Assembly (NCBI GenBank): GCA_027579435.1
Contig: JANBPK010000040.1
Span: 1 to 39,422, forward strand
DNA: 39,422 nucleotides
From: Candolleomyces eurysporus
Lineage: Eukaryota; Basidiomycota; Agaricomycetes; Agaricales; Psathyrellaceae
Reading direction: 5' to 3'
Every line of letters starts with the position of its first letter. The stretch's first letter is position 1. The notes below the pieces were generated by a model, which was not told where the DNA came from, did not search any database, and saw only the letters and a program-made list of their open reading frames with translations. Below are positions 21,601 to 31,375 of this stretch, in pieces. The position numbers and the translations under genes are program-made.

Positions 21601-24600
21601 TCGTTCAAGATAGACGATTCAACAACTTCCAACCCGTCGTCGATGTCTACATCGAAAGCCATTTCCACTTTGCCTCCGCAGCCTCTTACATTATCCATTC
21701 GATGAATCGCCTACTCTCCAACCCCACATCTTTGGAAGGCGCCAAACCTCTCCGTTCCGCCCTAAAGGTCTGGGACTACATTTTCAAGTTCATCGCTCGG
21801 TCCCGAGAGTTGCAGAAGGCCAAGGAATTGGGAATGGGTGGGGGTGCGACGGCTGAACACCTGGAAACCAAATTCAAGCGCGAACTTCGGAGTCATCTTT
21901 CCGAATTCACTCGAATGATGTCCACTACGTCGCCAGCTTCTATTATTGGCACACAGACCATTGCCTTGCAGCACTTTACGTCCATTTTACCGGAGCTGGC
22001 CAAGATGTTCAACACGGTGGATCTCGTTTCGATTGTGACCAATTTTGCCAATGCTGTCACCGCAGTGAAGGGAAAGATTGTCATCTGGAAGCTAATCATG
22101 TATCTTCAGATCGTCAAGGGATTCTTATTCGACAACCCCCAGTCGCGGCCCCTTCTCGTGGACGCAGTAGTCATATGGATCAAACCTCACTTCGGCCGCT
22201 ACGACGAATATTCGCACACATTTTCCACCGACACAGAATCCGTCAAGGACGCAGCTCGTGTTAGCTGGATGGAGAGCGTCCGTCTCTGCGTCACCATTAT
22301 CGCCGTCATGTTAGACAAGCTTCAGCATCAACTGGTCAACCCCTCCGTCGTCGCCGACCGCACTGCTCTCAAGCAAGAACAAGACAATGTCGAAGCTCTC
22401 TTAACCTTGCTGCCGAGGTACATATTCACGCCTTGAATTTTCGTTTATGCTTAATAGATTGATTGACCTATTTTTGCCAGGCTGCTAGATTCCTATCGGG
22501 AAATCCAGAATCCCGATACGCTCAACGCAATCAAACGAACCTCTTCGCCGTCTACGATGAAGGCTCCGGTCCCCGTTATCTTCCCCGAGTCTTACCCTTT
22601 TTCTCTTGTCACCGAGTTCCCAGAAGATCACCTGAGTGGTCCTGTACAACCTCACAGCGAAGATGTGATGTATCCCTCTCTCGGCGAGACTGCAATAGTC
22701 TTCTTGGCCTTGATTTTGTCCGCCCAAACGAAGGACATCTTGAGTTTCTTAGAGGGCTTCTGTGAAATTGAAGGCCACGATCGATTTGTCAATCTGCTAT
22801 CACAGTTCTTCAAGCTCTCAGTCTCGATATTGAGCAACGACGCTTTCCCCAAGACTTGGTTGAACGCTAACGTCTTGGCCCATAAGGTGTTGGTCAAGAT
22901 GATGGATCCAGTGGCTACGATCATGTCAAAGGAGTTCATCCCTAAACCTGGATCTGAAGATTCTTTCGACCCAGACCTATGGAAGGAGACCTTCCACATG
23001 CTGTTGAAGCTCCTTTCTTCGGAACACCTTGTCATTGAGCAGTTCAGTCCGCAGGTACGTCAGTCGCTCTACAGACTAGATCCTTTGCTTACTCAATATT
23101 GCTTTAGAAACGACGAGCGATTTGGAGGCTGGCAGGCGATCTTCGGGGGGAAGGGGCATCCATTCTTCTGAACCTATGGCAATCCCTTGGATGGAGTGAG
23201 GGTGAAGACGAAGATGCGATTCACTATGGAGTTCGTTTTGATTCAGTTTTTTTTAATTTTTGGTGAATGCGCTAACAGCGCGTAATTAGGGTTACCAACT
23301 TCATCTGCATCCTCTAGTTGGTCAAGTCGTCAACCTCTGCCTTAGCCACCACGACCAGCTGAGGAGCAACGCTGTCAACATTCTCTACACCATGGTTGTA
23401 GCCCAGTATTACCAGGATGGTCATTTCGACAAGATCGAGCACGAAGTGGTTACGAGATTGGATACTATGTTCATGTCAGACAGCAAGACGGACGATATCT
23501 CCAAGGCATTCTTCATGGGCCAACTGCGATCTCTATTCGACAATGCAGATGTTGACGAGCAGCTAAGGGAGAGGGTTGGGAACTTCCTGGACTCCGTTGA
23601 TCAGTTCCTTGAGCTGCTATTGAGCGTTCGCGCGCTGCCGGAAGGGGAGGAGTATGCAGATGATAGGGTTATTGCGACGGTGAGGTCATTTATGCTTCTT
23701 TCTGCAGCATCATACTCAATTTGCTATTAGCTTCGTTTGATGAACTTCATTCGGCGCATCGGTCGTGATGAAATTTACATCAAATATGTCCACCAGCTCG
23801 TGAATGTAAAATTCCGTCTCGGCTATCCAGGTGTACACCGGCTCAACAGAATTTTTAGATGCATCTTCAATCTCAGAACTACGTCGAAGCCGCCTTGACA
23901 CTCAAGTTGCACGCTGACCTTCACGAGTGGGATCTAAATACCTTTGTCCCTCCCATGGGAGACCTTGGTTTACCCCAGCAATCTCACTTCCACAGAAAGG
24001 AAACACTGTGCCTATTGATTCTTGATTACCTAGGTAAGTCGCCGGAATGCTCCAGTCGTGTGGGGTCTGACTTGGGTTTAGGGAAGGGCAAAGCATGGGA
24101 AAACGCGGTGGACATCTGCAGGGAACTCGCTTACCAACATTCCGAAATGACCTTCAACTAGTACGTTCAGACANTTTTTTNCTAATTGATTGGCAGTCTC
24201 AAGGCCTTTCCAGCGCTCGACTGTCCGAGATCTTGAGGCATCAAGCGACGCTCTTGGAGCACATCATCACTGAACAACGATATTATCCTGATTACTATCG
24301 GGTAATGTTCTACGGCAACTTCCCTCAAGCCATTCGCGAACGCAACGGCTTCATTGTGAGTCTTCATGCCTTATGATTTTTGCAATAATCATAACATCTT
24401 GTAGTATCGAGGGTATGACTGGGAGAAGTATGGGGCATTCTGCGAGAGAATGCTTAACAAGCACCCTGGTGCTCAACTATACAAAGGGGTGGGAGAGCCT
24501 CCAGTTGATATCAGGTTCGGAAGCGACAGGTACATTCAATGCACAGCGGTCACCCCTGAACCCAATCGCGAGCTCCCCATATTCACCAACCCGGACGTCC

Positions 24601-25808
24601 CTCTCGCCGTACGAACTTACTACGAACATTGGTATGTCATTAGTGTCCCATTCATGAAGACAACACTCAGCCCTGTTTTAGCGGGATCAATCTTTTCAGT
24701 TCCGTCCGTCAAGTTCGCAAGCTCGTCAAGGACCAGGACGAAATCTGGATTGAGAAGACCTACTTTACCACTGAAGAGGCATTCCCAACCGTCCTTCGCC
24801 GATCAGAAGTTGTTCGCATAGAGATTGATGAACTCTCGCCTCTACAAAATGCGCTGCACGAGGTTGAAAGCAAGACAAGGGAACTCACCACACTTCATAC
24901 CAAATACAACGCCTTGGCCAAGACGACTCAAATAGTGTCCACGGATGCGCTTTCAATGTCTTTGAACAGCGCTGTTGATGCACCTCTGAACACTGGGATC
25001 GCTTCTTACCGAACAGTCTTCTTCAACCCAGAGTATATCCTAACTCATCCTGAGCGAGCAGAATCCGTTGAAAAGCTCCGCCTTGCCATCGACGAACAGG
25101 TACGAACGACCGCTTATCTCTTTTACAAAGGATGCTTATCTGAATAACATTCGCCAGGTCCGCGTCATTGACAGCTGTCTTCGATTACATGGTCTTCTCT
25201 GTTCCCGAGACTTCATTCCTTTCCACGAAACGCTCAGGAAATTCTTCCGAAAGAACTTCCGCGAAGAAATTCGACGTCTTGCGGTTGACGACGGCACAGA
25301 TTCTCTAGTCTCCCCTATTGCCCGTTCAAACGATGCCTACCCCACGGGGTACGAAGGATCCCTGGTCAGGAGTCAATCTTCCTCATCCACTGCTCGGGCC
25401 CAATTTATGATCCCTCCTCTCCAACTCGGGAGGCCGGTGTTAACCCCACCCCTCGAGTCCCCATCGAGCCCTTCCTACCTTCACACCGCCACTCCAGCGA
25501 AACAAACTCCACTACAACGGCACCTTGCTCACCTGGCTAAACACGGAATCAACGCTGTCGCTTCAGCCCCAGGGGATATACCCGCAAGCGACTCTATTTC
25601 CACAGAATCTCCTCACAACTCTATCGTCAACGTCGTTGGTGGGACCAGCACCAACCACCAAAAAAACGGAAGCATTCATCCGTCTGCTACATCAACGGCT
25701 GGGTCGTACATGGGGAGCATTGGGTCGTTCGGTTCGCTACGGGGTCGATTCTCTAGATTTGGAAGCTTGAACTTTGGGCGTCGTAACAACAACCAAAGCT
25801 CGTCATAG
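18616..25808 (+). CDS. DCK1: DOCK-family Rac/Rho GEF (Dck1 / DOCK1-like)
   Basis: A large guanine-nucleotide exchange factor that acts with ELMO/Lmo1 on Rac-type GTPases. The product is 2,183 aa. It has an N-terminal SH3-like region (starts MWEPLPLIVYGYAVHP; LEVGDEVYAFEK, GIWYRGYVV, IGIFPASHIYVRD), a helical stretch, a DHR1/C2 domain from ~635 (TLRLGFVDVVFPGETRNELY, KLWCGEFP, LPVTQFHSIIFQRC), a long helical armadillo-like middle, and a DHR2 catalytic region from ~1560 to ~2000 (CLLILDYLGKGKAWENAVDI, FNYARLSEILRHQATLLEHI, NLFSSVRQVRKLVKDQDEIW, RTVFFNPEYILTHPE). The C-terminal tail is Ser/Gly-rich. Thirteen exons end at 18848, 20573, 22417, 23054, 23230, 23679, 23805, 24033, 24160, 24355, 24631, 25099 and 25808. 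Ns at 24174 and 24181 lie in intron 9. No frame breaks. Confidence 0.95.
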
Positions 25809-26152
25809 GATATCCCCTTCGGTTACATTTCCTCCTTCGCTTTGATATACTTGATCTATTTTATATACTATACCCTCACTTCTTGCCTTCCTTTGTTATT
25901 CGTATAGTTCAAGTGCCTTTGTTTCTGGCGAGACCTACATCTTGGTGTATGTGTATATAATTCCCGATTCCAAGCAGCAAATAATGATACTAATAACAAT
26001 AATAGACAACGAGAGGGAGGAGACGATCTATGCGGCAAATAGTACATACATAAAAAAGCAATAATTTACACTATTGAAACACCAGTGACGAGGCCTACTG
26101 ATACACCCAAGAGAGAAATAAAAACCAGTGCGATGCTAGAGAAATTGTTCAA
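25809..26152. other. Convergent intergenic spacer, DCK1 / MedA-like
   Basis: 344 bp between two stop codons. The stretch is A/T-rich with A/T runs such as TATATACTATACC and AATAATGATACTAATAAC, as expected for two opposed 3' UTRs and their poly(A) signals. No ORF, repeat or RNA gene was seen. Confidence 0.6.
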
Positions 26153-27867
26153 TCAAACAAACTGGTGATTGTCCACCAGATTTTCGTCGCCCATCCCAGA
26201 AAAGTTGAAATTGTCGTAAATGTTGAAATCCATAGGGGTGTTGTCCGCGAATCCTTGAATGTTTTCCAGAGGGTCCATAGCTGCCAAAACGGCCAGACTG
26301 TCCATGCTATCCTGTTTGAGCGCATCGTTCCAGGGAGAGATGACATCAGGTTGAACGCCTGGATTGGCGAGATTGGTGGTAAATTGGGGAAGGAGGGAGG
26401 AAGAAGAAGAAGAGCTGGTACTGTCCACAGGCGACATGAATGCATCAGAGGGGTTGGTATTGGCAAACGCCTGCAATTCGGCAGGAGTGACTTCATACTT
26501 GATTTGCACATCGTCCGGATAAGCGAGCTGGAGGGTAGAAAGCTCTGGACTGTCAAGCGGGGAAGGATCGGTCATTGGGGATCCGCTGGAGACAGACGCA
26601 GATGCGGGCGGCTCTTCTTGATCTGGAGAAACATAGATGGTCTGTTGAGCGTGCGTCAGCAAGTGTTCCCGCATGGAAATCAGGGTCAACGTACGTATTT
26701 GGAGAGGATCTTCTCTAGAGCTTGACCCAGCAGATTCCAATCAAACACCTTGAGGTCCTTCTCAATGTTCCTAGGCTTGGGGTCTGGAAACTCCATGATT
26801 CGTTGGAAGAAATCGCCGAAACCAGCTTTATGCTTTGACACGGTGGTTGGGCGAAGGCCTTCGAGATTGCGCCTGATTCGGTTCTTCTCCTCGACGGGGA
26901 ACTCGCCATTGGTCAACCGTTCTAGGAGATAGATGACGTCGACCGAGGTCACGTAGCAAGAGTCGGCCACTTCGCGATAAATGCACGAGATGACGGTGTC
27001 CGTTTCGCTATACTCTTCTTGCCGGATCGGCTCGCAAGACACGATGAGCTTCTTGCCGTCCTGCACCTTGGCGAATCGGACAAGGCGTCTACCTGCAGCA
27101 AGCTCGACGGTGGTCCAACCGGTACAAATGTCGGCCAAGGGGGTGACGAGTTCGAGAATGGGGGTTTGGGCAATCAATTTTGCATGATCGTGTGGCAGAG
27201 AAGCGTGTTTTGAACGAACAATCGACGGCGTTTTGACACGACGGTGGATGCGAAGCTTGGCCTGGGATTGGGCCGCGAGAGAGGCACGTTCCGCGGCGGA
27301 GCTGGGAACATGACTGAGAGTGGTGCCCCGACGCCGCGTGGTGGGGCCGTCTGGAGCAGGCGGCTTGGTGGACCTGGTGCTGTGGACTGGCTGGATCGCA
27401 GCGGACGATATGAGATCGGGGGTACATGCTGTTACATTATCATCGTTCATAAGCACATTCTGTGGTTCATACATATAGGACATACTCGGCGACCAGTAGG
27501 AGAACTCGCCAAAGACGACGGAATCGAGGACGGCGTTCTCCTCGTTGAGGGCCTGGACGGAGATCAAGACCTTGGAAGAGGAGTACTGCTCGCGGTCAAA
27601 GGGAGGGGCGACCGCGTCGAGCTCCCAGCACCCGTAGACGGTGCCGGGGAGCTCCCTGACTTTTGTGGCGACGGCCTTGTGGCCGATGACGAGGCGAACA
27701 TACATGGCGTCTGCGAGCTCAGGGTGAAAGTGGATGCGGACGGTAATAGGGACGCCGGGCTCGCCCTCTGCGGGGGTGTAGCCGAGGACGTGGATGATGC
27801 CCGTGGGGGAGACGATGACGTTGGCGGGGGCGGCGTCGGGGATGGTGGGGGCAGGAAGGGAGGCCAT
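26153..27867 (-). CDS. MedA (medusa)-family developmental transcription regulator, DUF7082-type
   Basis: A likely nuclear regulator of the fungal MedA/Med1 group, which controls conidiation or sexual development in ascomycetes and mating in smuts. The 553-aa product has an N-terminal beta-rich part (VLGYTPAEGEPGVPITVRIH, GCWELDAVAPPFDR), a Ser/Pro linker with basic RRRGTT, and the family core (RLVRFAKVQDGKKL, DTVISCIYREVADSCYVTSV, IYLLERLTNGEFPVEEKNRI, RRNLEGLRPTTVSKHK, FPDPKPRNIEKDLKVFDWNL). It then has an acidic Asn/Ser/Asp-rich C-terminus that could be an activation region. Exons: 27867-26695 and 26641-26153; one 53-nt phase-0 intron. The start lies only 74 bp from the MED27 stop in the same orientation, so its promoter overlaps the MED27 coding region. 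Confidence 0.8.
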
Positions 27868-27941
27868 GGGGGGCGGTGGAAAGAGGGAGAGGAGGGAGGG
27901 AGGGATAATGAAGACGGGGAAAGGAGAGCAATGATGGCGGT

Positions 27942-29009
27942 CTATATTTGGGCATGCGCCTCCACCGATCCGTCTCGATCATTTCTTTTTTTAGCTCCAT
28001 CCCTCACTCCGCCATGCACGTCACGTGACGTTTCTCGACGCTGCCCGTCCCTCCAGACGCGCACGATGGGCGGCGCATAGCCCTCGGCGGACATCACCCG
28101 TCCACAGGAGAGGCACGGCTCGATGAAGAGGTCCTCGTAGCGGCACAGCAGGCCCACCACGTCCCCCACCGACACCCGCTCCTCCGCCTCCATCATCTTT
28201 GCGATCTCTTGCGAAAGGGCCTGGTACACTCCATAGGCCGACTNGGGAATGCGGTGCCTTCTATGTTTGGAAGCCTGCCTCAGCCCTCCATTCTTGGGGA
28301 CAACAAGGGGGGACAACGCACCCTTTCTCGCGGCCCAAACGCACTCAGCATCTGGACAATGGCCGTCTTGTCCGAGCTGCTGTAGCCCAGCGTCAGGTAC
28401 GCGATGAGCACGTCAGGAATGGTGAAGCGCAGGATGCGGGGCGCGTCTTCTCGGCGTCCTCGCGTCTTCTCCCAGATGTGCAAGCGACAGCTTTGCTGTG
28501 TCTTGTTGAACTCACGTGCATAGCGCACAAGGTCCTCTGCATAGAGGGGCGGCGCAGGGTCAGAGTCAGGCAGACGGAAGAATGACGTCCGGGCGCGATC
28601 GGCGGGAACGTAGGGCTTTGGTGACTCGGGAGAGGGTGCTCGTCTGCTCGATCGAGGGTATTCAGCGGATGAAAACGCTCTCCACACCGGAATCAACTAA
28701 CCTCCCTTTCCGGCTGTCCCGCCGGTAATTCGCATCCAAATGCGAGCGATCCGCCTCCATCCTCTCCCTGGCTCCATGCAGCGCCTTCTGAACGCTGTCC
28801 GACCGAATCTCGTCCCCCAGTTCCCTCAGTTTCTGGAAATCCTCCTTGGCGCCTTGGGTGCGGACTGTATTGAACGGGTCATTGTTGCCGATAGGTTGCC
28901 TCAGCAATGACGCTGGGACCTGGCGTATCGCAGAGAGACGCGACTGCAGATCGGAGAGAACCTTGATTTGGTCCTGCAGAGCAATGAGTTGCGGGCTGGA
29001 CGCGTCCAT
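27942..29009 (-). CDS. MED27: Mediator complex subunit 27
   Basis: A tail/head-linking subunit of the Mediator co-activator in the nucleus. The 315-aa product has an N-terminal coiled coil (LIALQDQIKVLSDLQSRLSA, KLRELGDEIRSDSVQKALHG), a middle domain (RILRFTIPDVLIAYLTLGYS), and the C-terminal Med27 signature (YEDLFIEPCLSCGRVMSAEG, then PPIVRVW). Exons: 29009-28702, 28643-28322, 28260-27942. The N at 28244 must be dropped to read KAPHSQSAYGVYQAL. The family usually ends with a second zinc pair (H..C) after RVW; in the annotated frame this is absent, but shifting the frame by one base gives RHVTCMAE and a stop at 28004-28006. So the last ~45 residues here may be a frameshift artefact or a real difference. 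Confidence 0.82.
28018..28031. promoter_or_regulatory. 14-bp perfect palindrome with E-box and CRE-like half-sites
   Basis: ACGTCACGTGACGT reads the same on both strands. It contains an E-box (CACGTG) flanked by two TGACGT-type half-sites, a combination bound by bHLH or bZIP dimers. It lies inside the 3' end of MED27 and 151 bp upstream of the MedA-like start codon, so it may act in the promoter of that gene. Binding is inferred, not shown. Confidence 0.35.
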
Positions 29010-29070
29010 GGCGGTAGAAAGCAGAAACTGATTTCCAACAAGTCACACGTCATACAAATATCTAATCTTA

Positions 29071-29636
29071 TCAATACCAGTCGGACCACACCCCCGCTCC
29101 AACGAGTCCCGCCCATCCGTCCTGCCCATGCTGCCCGACGAGGACGAAGCCGACGGTGGAGTCTCCCGGTTTTCTTACTCGAAAGCAGTATTTGTGTTGC
29201 AGCACATCGAGCTCCTTTTTCAAGGCCGACAAATCCTTGGCTTTGAGGGTGGCCGGCAATCCAGCTTCATTGAGAGGTTCAAAATGAATCTGCGGCCTGA
29301 ATGTAGCCATGTCTATGCAGGGATGACGAGGGAACAGACCTCGCCTTCCAATCCCAGGGCACGCTGCACATGCTCTGCATTGTCATATGGGCCCGTTCCT
29401 AGCCAAAGGCCCACGTCGCCGTGGTCATCTGCCTCGCTGCCTTGACCCGCGAGAACGCTGCTGCATGCATGTGCCTCGGCGGACTCCTTGGCCAGAGTAG
29501 CCAGCCGTTGGAGATATTCTATGGGCGCCTTGTCGGCACTGTGCGGAGGCAAAGGGGAGAGGACAAGAGGGGCCAACAAGGAGGCGTTTGGGATGATGGC
29601 GGGAGTCTGCATGGGGGAAGGAGGAGAGAAGGTCAC
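29071..29636 (-). CDS. Hypothetical protein, function unknown
   Basis: Not recognised. The inferred product is 171 aa from ATG 29636. The N-terminus is Pro-rich (MTFSPPSPMQTPAII, PLVLSPLPPHSADK), followed by PIEYLQRLATLAKESAEAHA, an acidic patch (GQGSEADDHGDVGLWLGTGP), and a C-terminal half of mixed helix and strand (FRPQIHFEPLNEAG, LSALKKELDVLQHKYCFRVR, DSTVGFVLVGQHGQDGWAGL, then GAGVWSDWY). Exons are 29636-29363 and 29312-29071; the 50-nt intron (29313-29362) is the only one that joins the two parts in frame. No signal peptide, transmembrane helix or clear motif. It is 61 bp upstream of MED27 on the same strand and diverges from the LETM1-like gene. Existence of the gene is fairly likely; the start may be the second Met (MQTPAII). 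Confidence 0.6.
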
Positions 29637-29776
29637 ATGACTGCCGGGGGGATTGCGTCGTGGATTTTAGGCAGACGGGACATTGGGCTTTCTCCAGACT
29701 TGTATGTTTTCCTTGCCTTTCCTATGTTTTTTTTTGTGCTAACCGTTGCAGCCTCCAGCCTTTCTCCGACGTCTGA
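29637..29776. promoter_or_regulatory. Divergent promoter, hypothetical gene / LETM1-like gene
   Basis: 140 bp between start codons. On the LETM1-like side there is a T run and CTAACCGTTGCAG (29735-29751), which looks like a splice acceptor and suggests a 5' UTR intron ending there. No TATA box is clear. Confidence 0.35.
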
Positions 29777-31217
29777 ATGCTCCGCTCAATACCCAGCCAT
29801 GTTCCCCACAAACTGTAATTCTCCCTTCCTCTCCCCGTTTCGTCCTCAAACCCTCTTTCCAGATCCCTGACTCGCTCAAGACCCTCCCCTCGGTGGACTT
29901 CAACCGTCGGCCTCACCCGTCGCCATCCGCTGCGGTCCAGCACCCCCGCTCTCTACCCCGCCCCGTTCCTCCGCCACTACTCTCCTTTAAATCCCACACC
30001 TGGTCAAGACTCCAAACTCGCTGAAAAAGGGCCTCCCATTCCACCCTTGCCGCCTTCAAGAAAGCCCAAGGTCGACCTTCGCCCCGGCCCTCTGAAGCCC
30101 AAGCCTGCCCCANCCCCTTTCTGCTTCGCCGGCCGCGGTCCCAAATGCTCCAGTGAAAACCCAGGCCGGTTCCCAGGAAACCCCCGCCCTGAGTCTCAAC
30201 AAGGCAAAGGAAGAGGCCCAGAGAGACATTAGTGAAGCTGAGAAACACGGCATCCTTCCCCCGCCGCCTCCAGGTGCAAACTGGTTCAGAGCCACGCTCC
30301 ACAAAGCAATTGAATTGGCCGTGAGTTGGCGTCCAATCCCTCCCACTCGTCATCTCCTTCTCACAATCTCCCTCTTAGAAATTCTACTTCCGGGGTGTCA
30401 AGCTCATCTTCAGTCGCAGAAGGGAAATAGCTGCCATTCGCGCCCGGATCAAGGCTGGCGGTAGCCCGTTGACCAGAGCAGAGTACCGCTTCATCCGTAC
30501 TCAGAAAGATGATGTCAACAAGTGTGTACTTCCTTTTTTTATTCCCTATACAAATACTTATCCCGCTTCCAGAGTCGTTCCTTTCCTTATCATCGCTCTT
30601 TTGCTGGAAGAAGTCATCCCGCTCATCGCCATCTATGCACCTTTCATGCTTCCTTCCACGTGCATTCTGCCCTCGCAACGCGCACGTATAGAGGCCAAGC
30701 GTGCAGAGAAGGCTTTGAACTCTTCCGTCAACTCCAAGGCCATCTTCTCTGGTCTCAAATCACAAGGCTCACTCTCGCTGGAGGGCCTCGGGAAAGTCGA
30801 AGGCGCACCCACCGCGATCTGCAGGTACGCTCAGCGGTATTTCTTTTCGTAAGCGGGTCCTCATTGCTTTCACAGCCTTCTCGGTCTTTCTACTCTTGGG
30901 ATTGACTTTTTGCGGACACGTCGAATCCGCCAACACCTCCAATTCATTGCCGAGGACGACAAGTTGCTCATCCAGGACGGAGCACAACTCTCGGACAATG
31001 AATTGACGGAAACCCTCGCTGAGCGCGGTCTCTTGTGAGTTGTCTTTCCCCTTATTTTCCCGGCTCGATATTGAATCGATCATCCAGCCTTCCTGCCAAC
31101 AGCACCAACGCCGCCTCCAAGGAGAAGCTTCTCCAGTGGTGGCTCACATCGGTCGAGGACACGACCTCCGAAGACGCTCTCTCCAGGCGCCTTGACCTCA
31201 TCCTCTCTAGACAATGA
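29777..31217 (+). CDS. LETM1-domain mitochondrial inner-membrane protein
   Basis: A LETM1-like protein (Mdm38/LETMD1 group), involved in mitochondrial K+/H+ balance or ribosome contact at the inner membrane. The 392-aa product starts with a long Arg/Ser-rich presequence (MLRSIPSHVPHKLSLTRSRP, GLTRRHPLRSST). It continues with a Pro-rich linker and the LETM1 core (KFYFRGVKLIFSRRREIAAI, GGSPLTRAEYRFIRTQKDDV, VVPFLIIALLLEEVIPLIAI, YAPFMLPSTCILPSQ; the last two form the membrane segment). The C-terminal ribosome-binding-like region is LLGLSTLGIDFLRTRRIRQH, then LSDNELTETLAERGLLF. Exons: 29777-29814, 29863-30320, 30379-30521, 30573-30824, 30876-31034, 31088-31217. The N at 30113 must be dropped. 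Converges with SKI3 (158 bp). Confidence 0.88.
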
Positions 31218-31375
31218 CCGCACATACACTGTACAATCACTTCTAAGTAAGGCTTAATTATTTTGGGTTATAAGTATCCAGTGTCCACTAGATCGATATC
31301 ATCTCTGCTCTGCTATTAACAACTACCTCTAATACATCTTGTTGCCACTGCATGGCCTTTGTAGACGATGAACCT

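Noticed and set aside
27244..28080. Long plus-strand ORF opposite the MedA-like gene (GGVAEDVDDARGGDDDVGGG)
   Set aside because: Antisense shadow of the conserved minus-strand gene with biased Gly/Asp composition and no domain.
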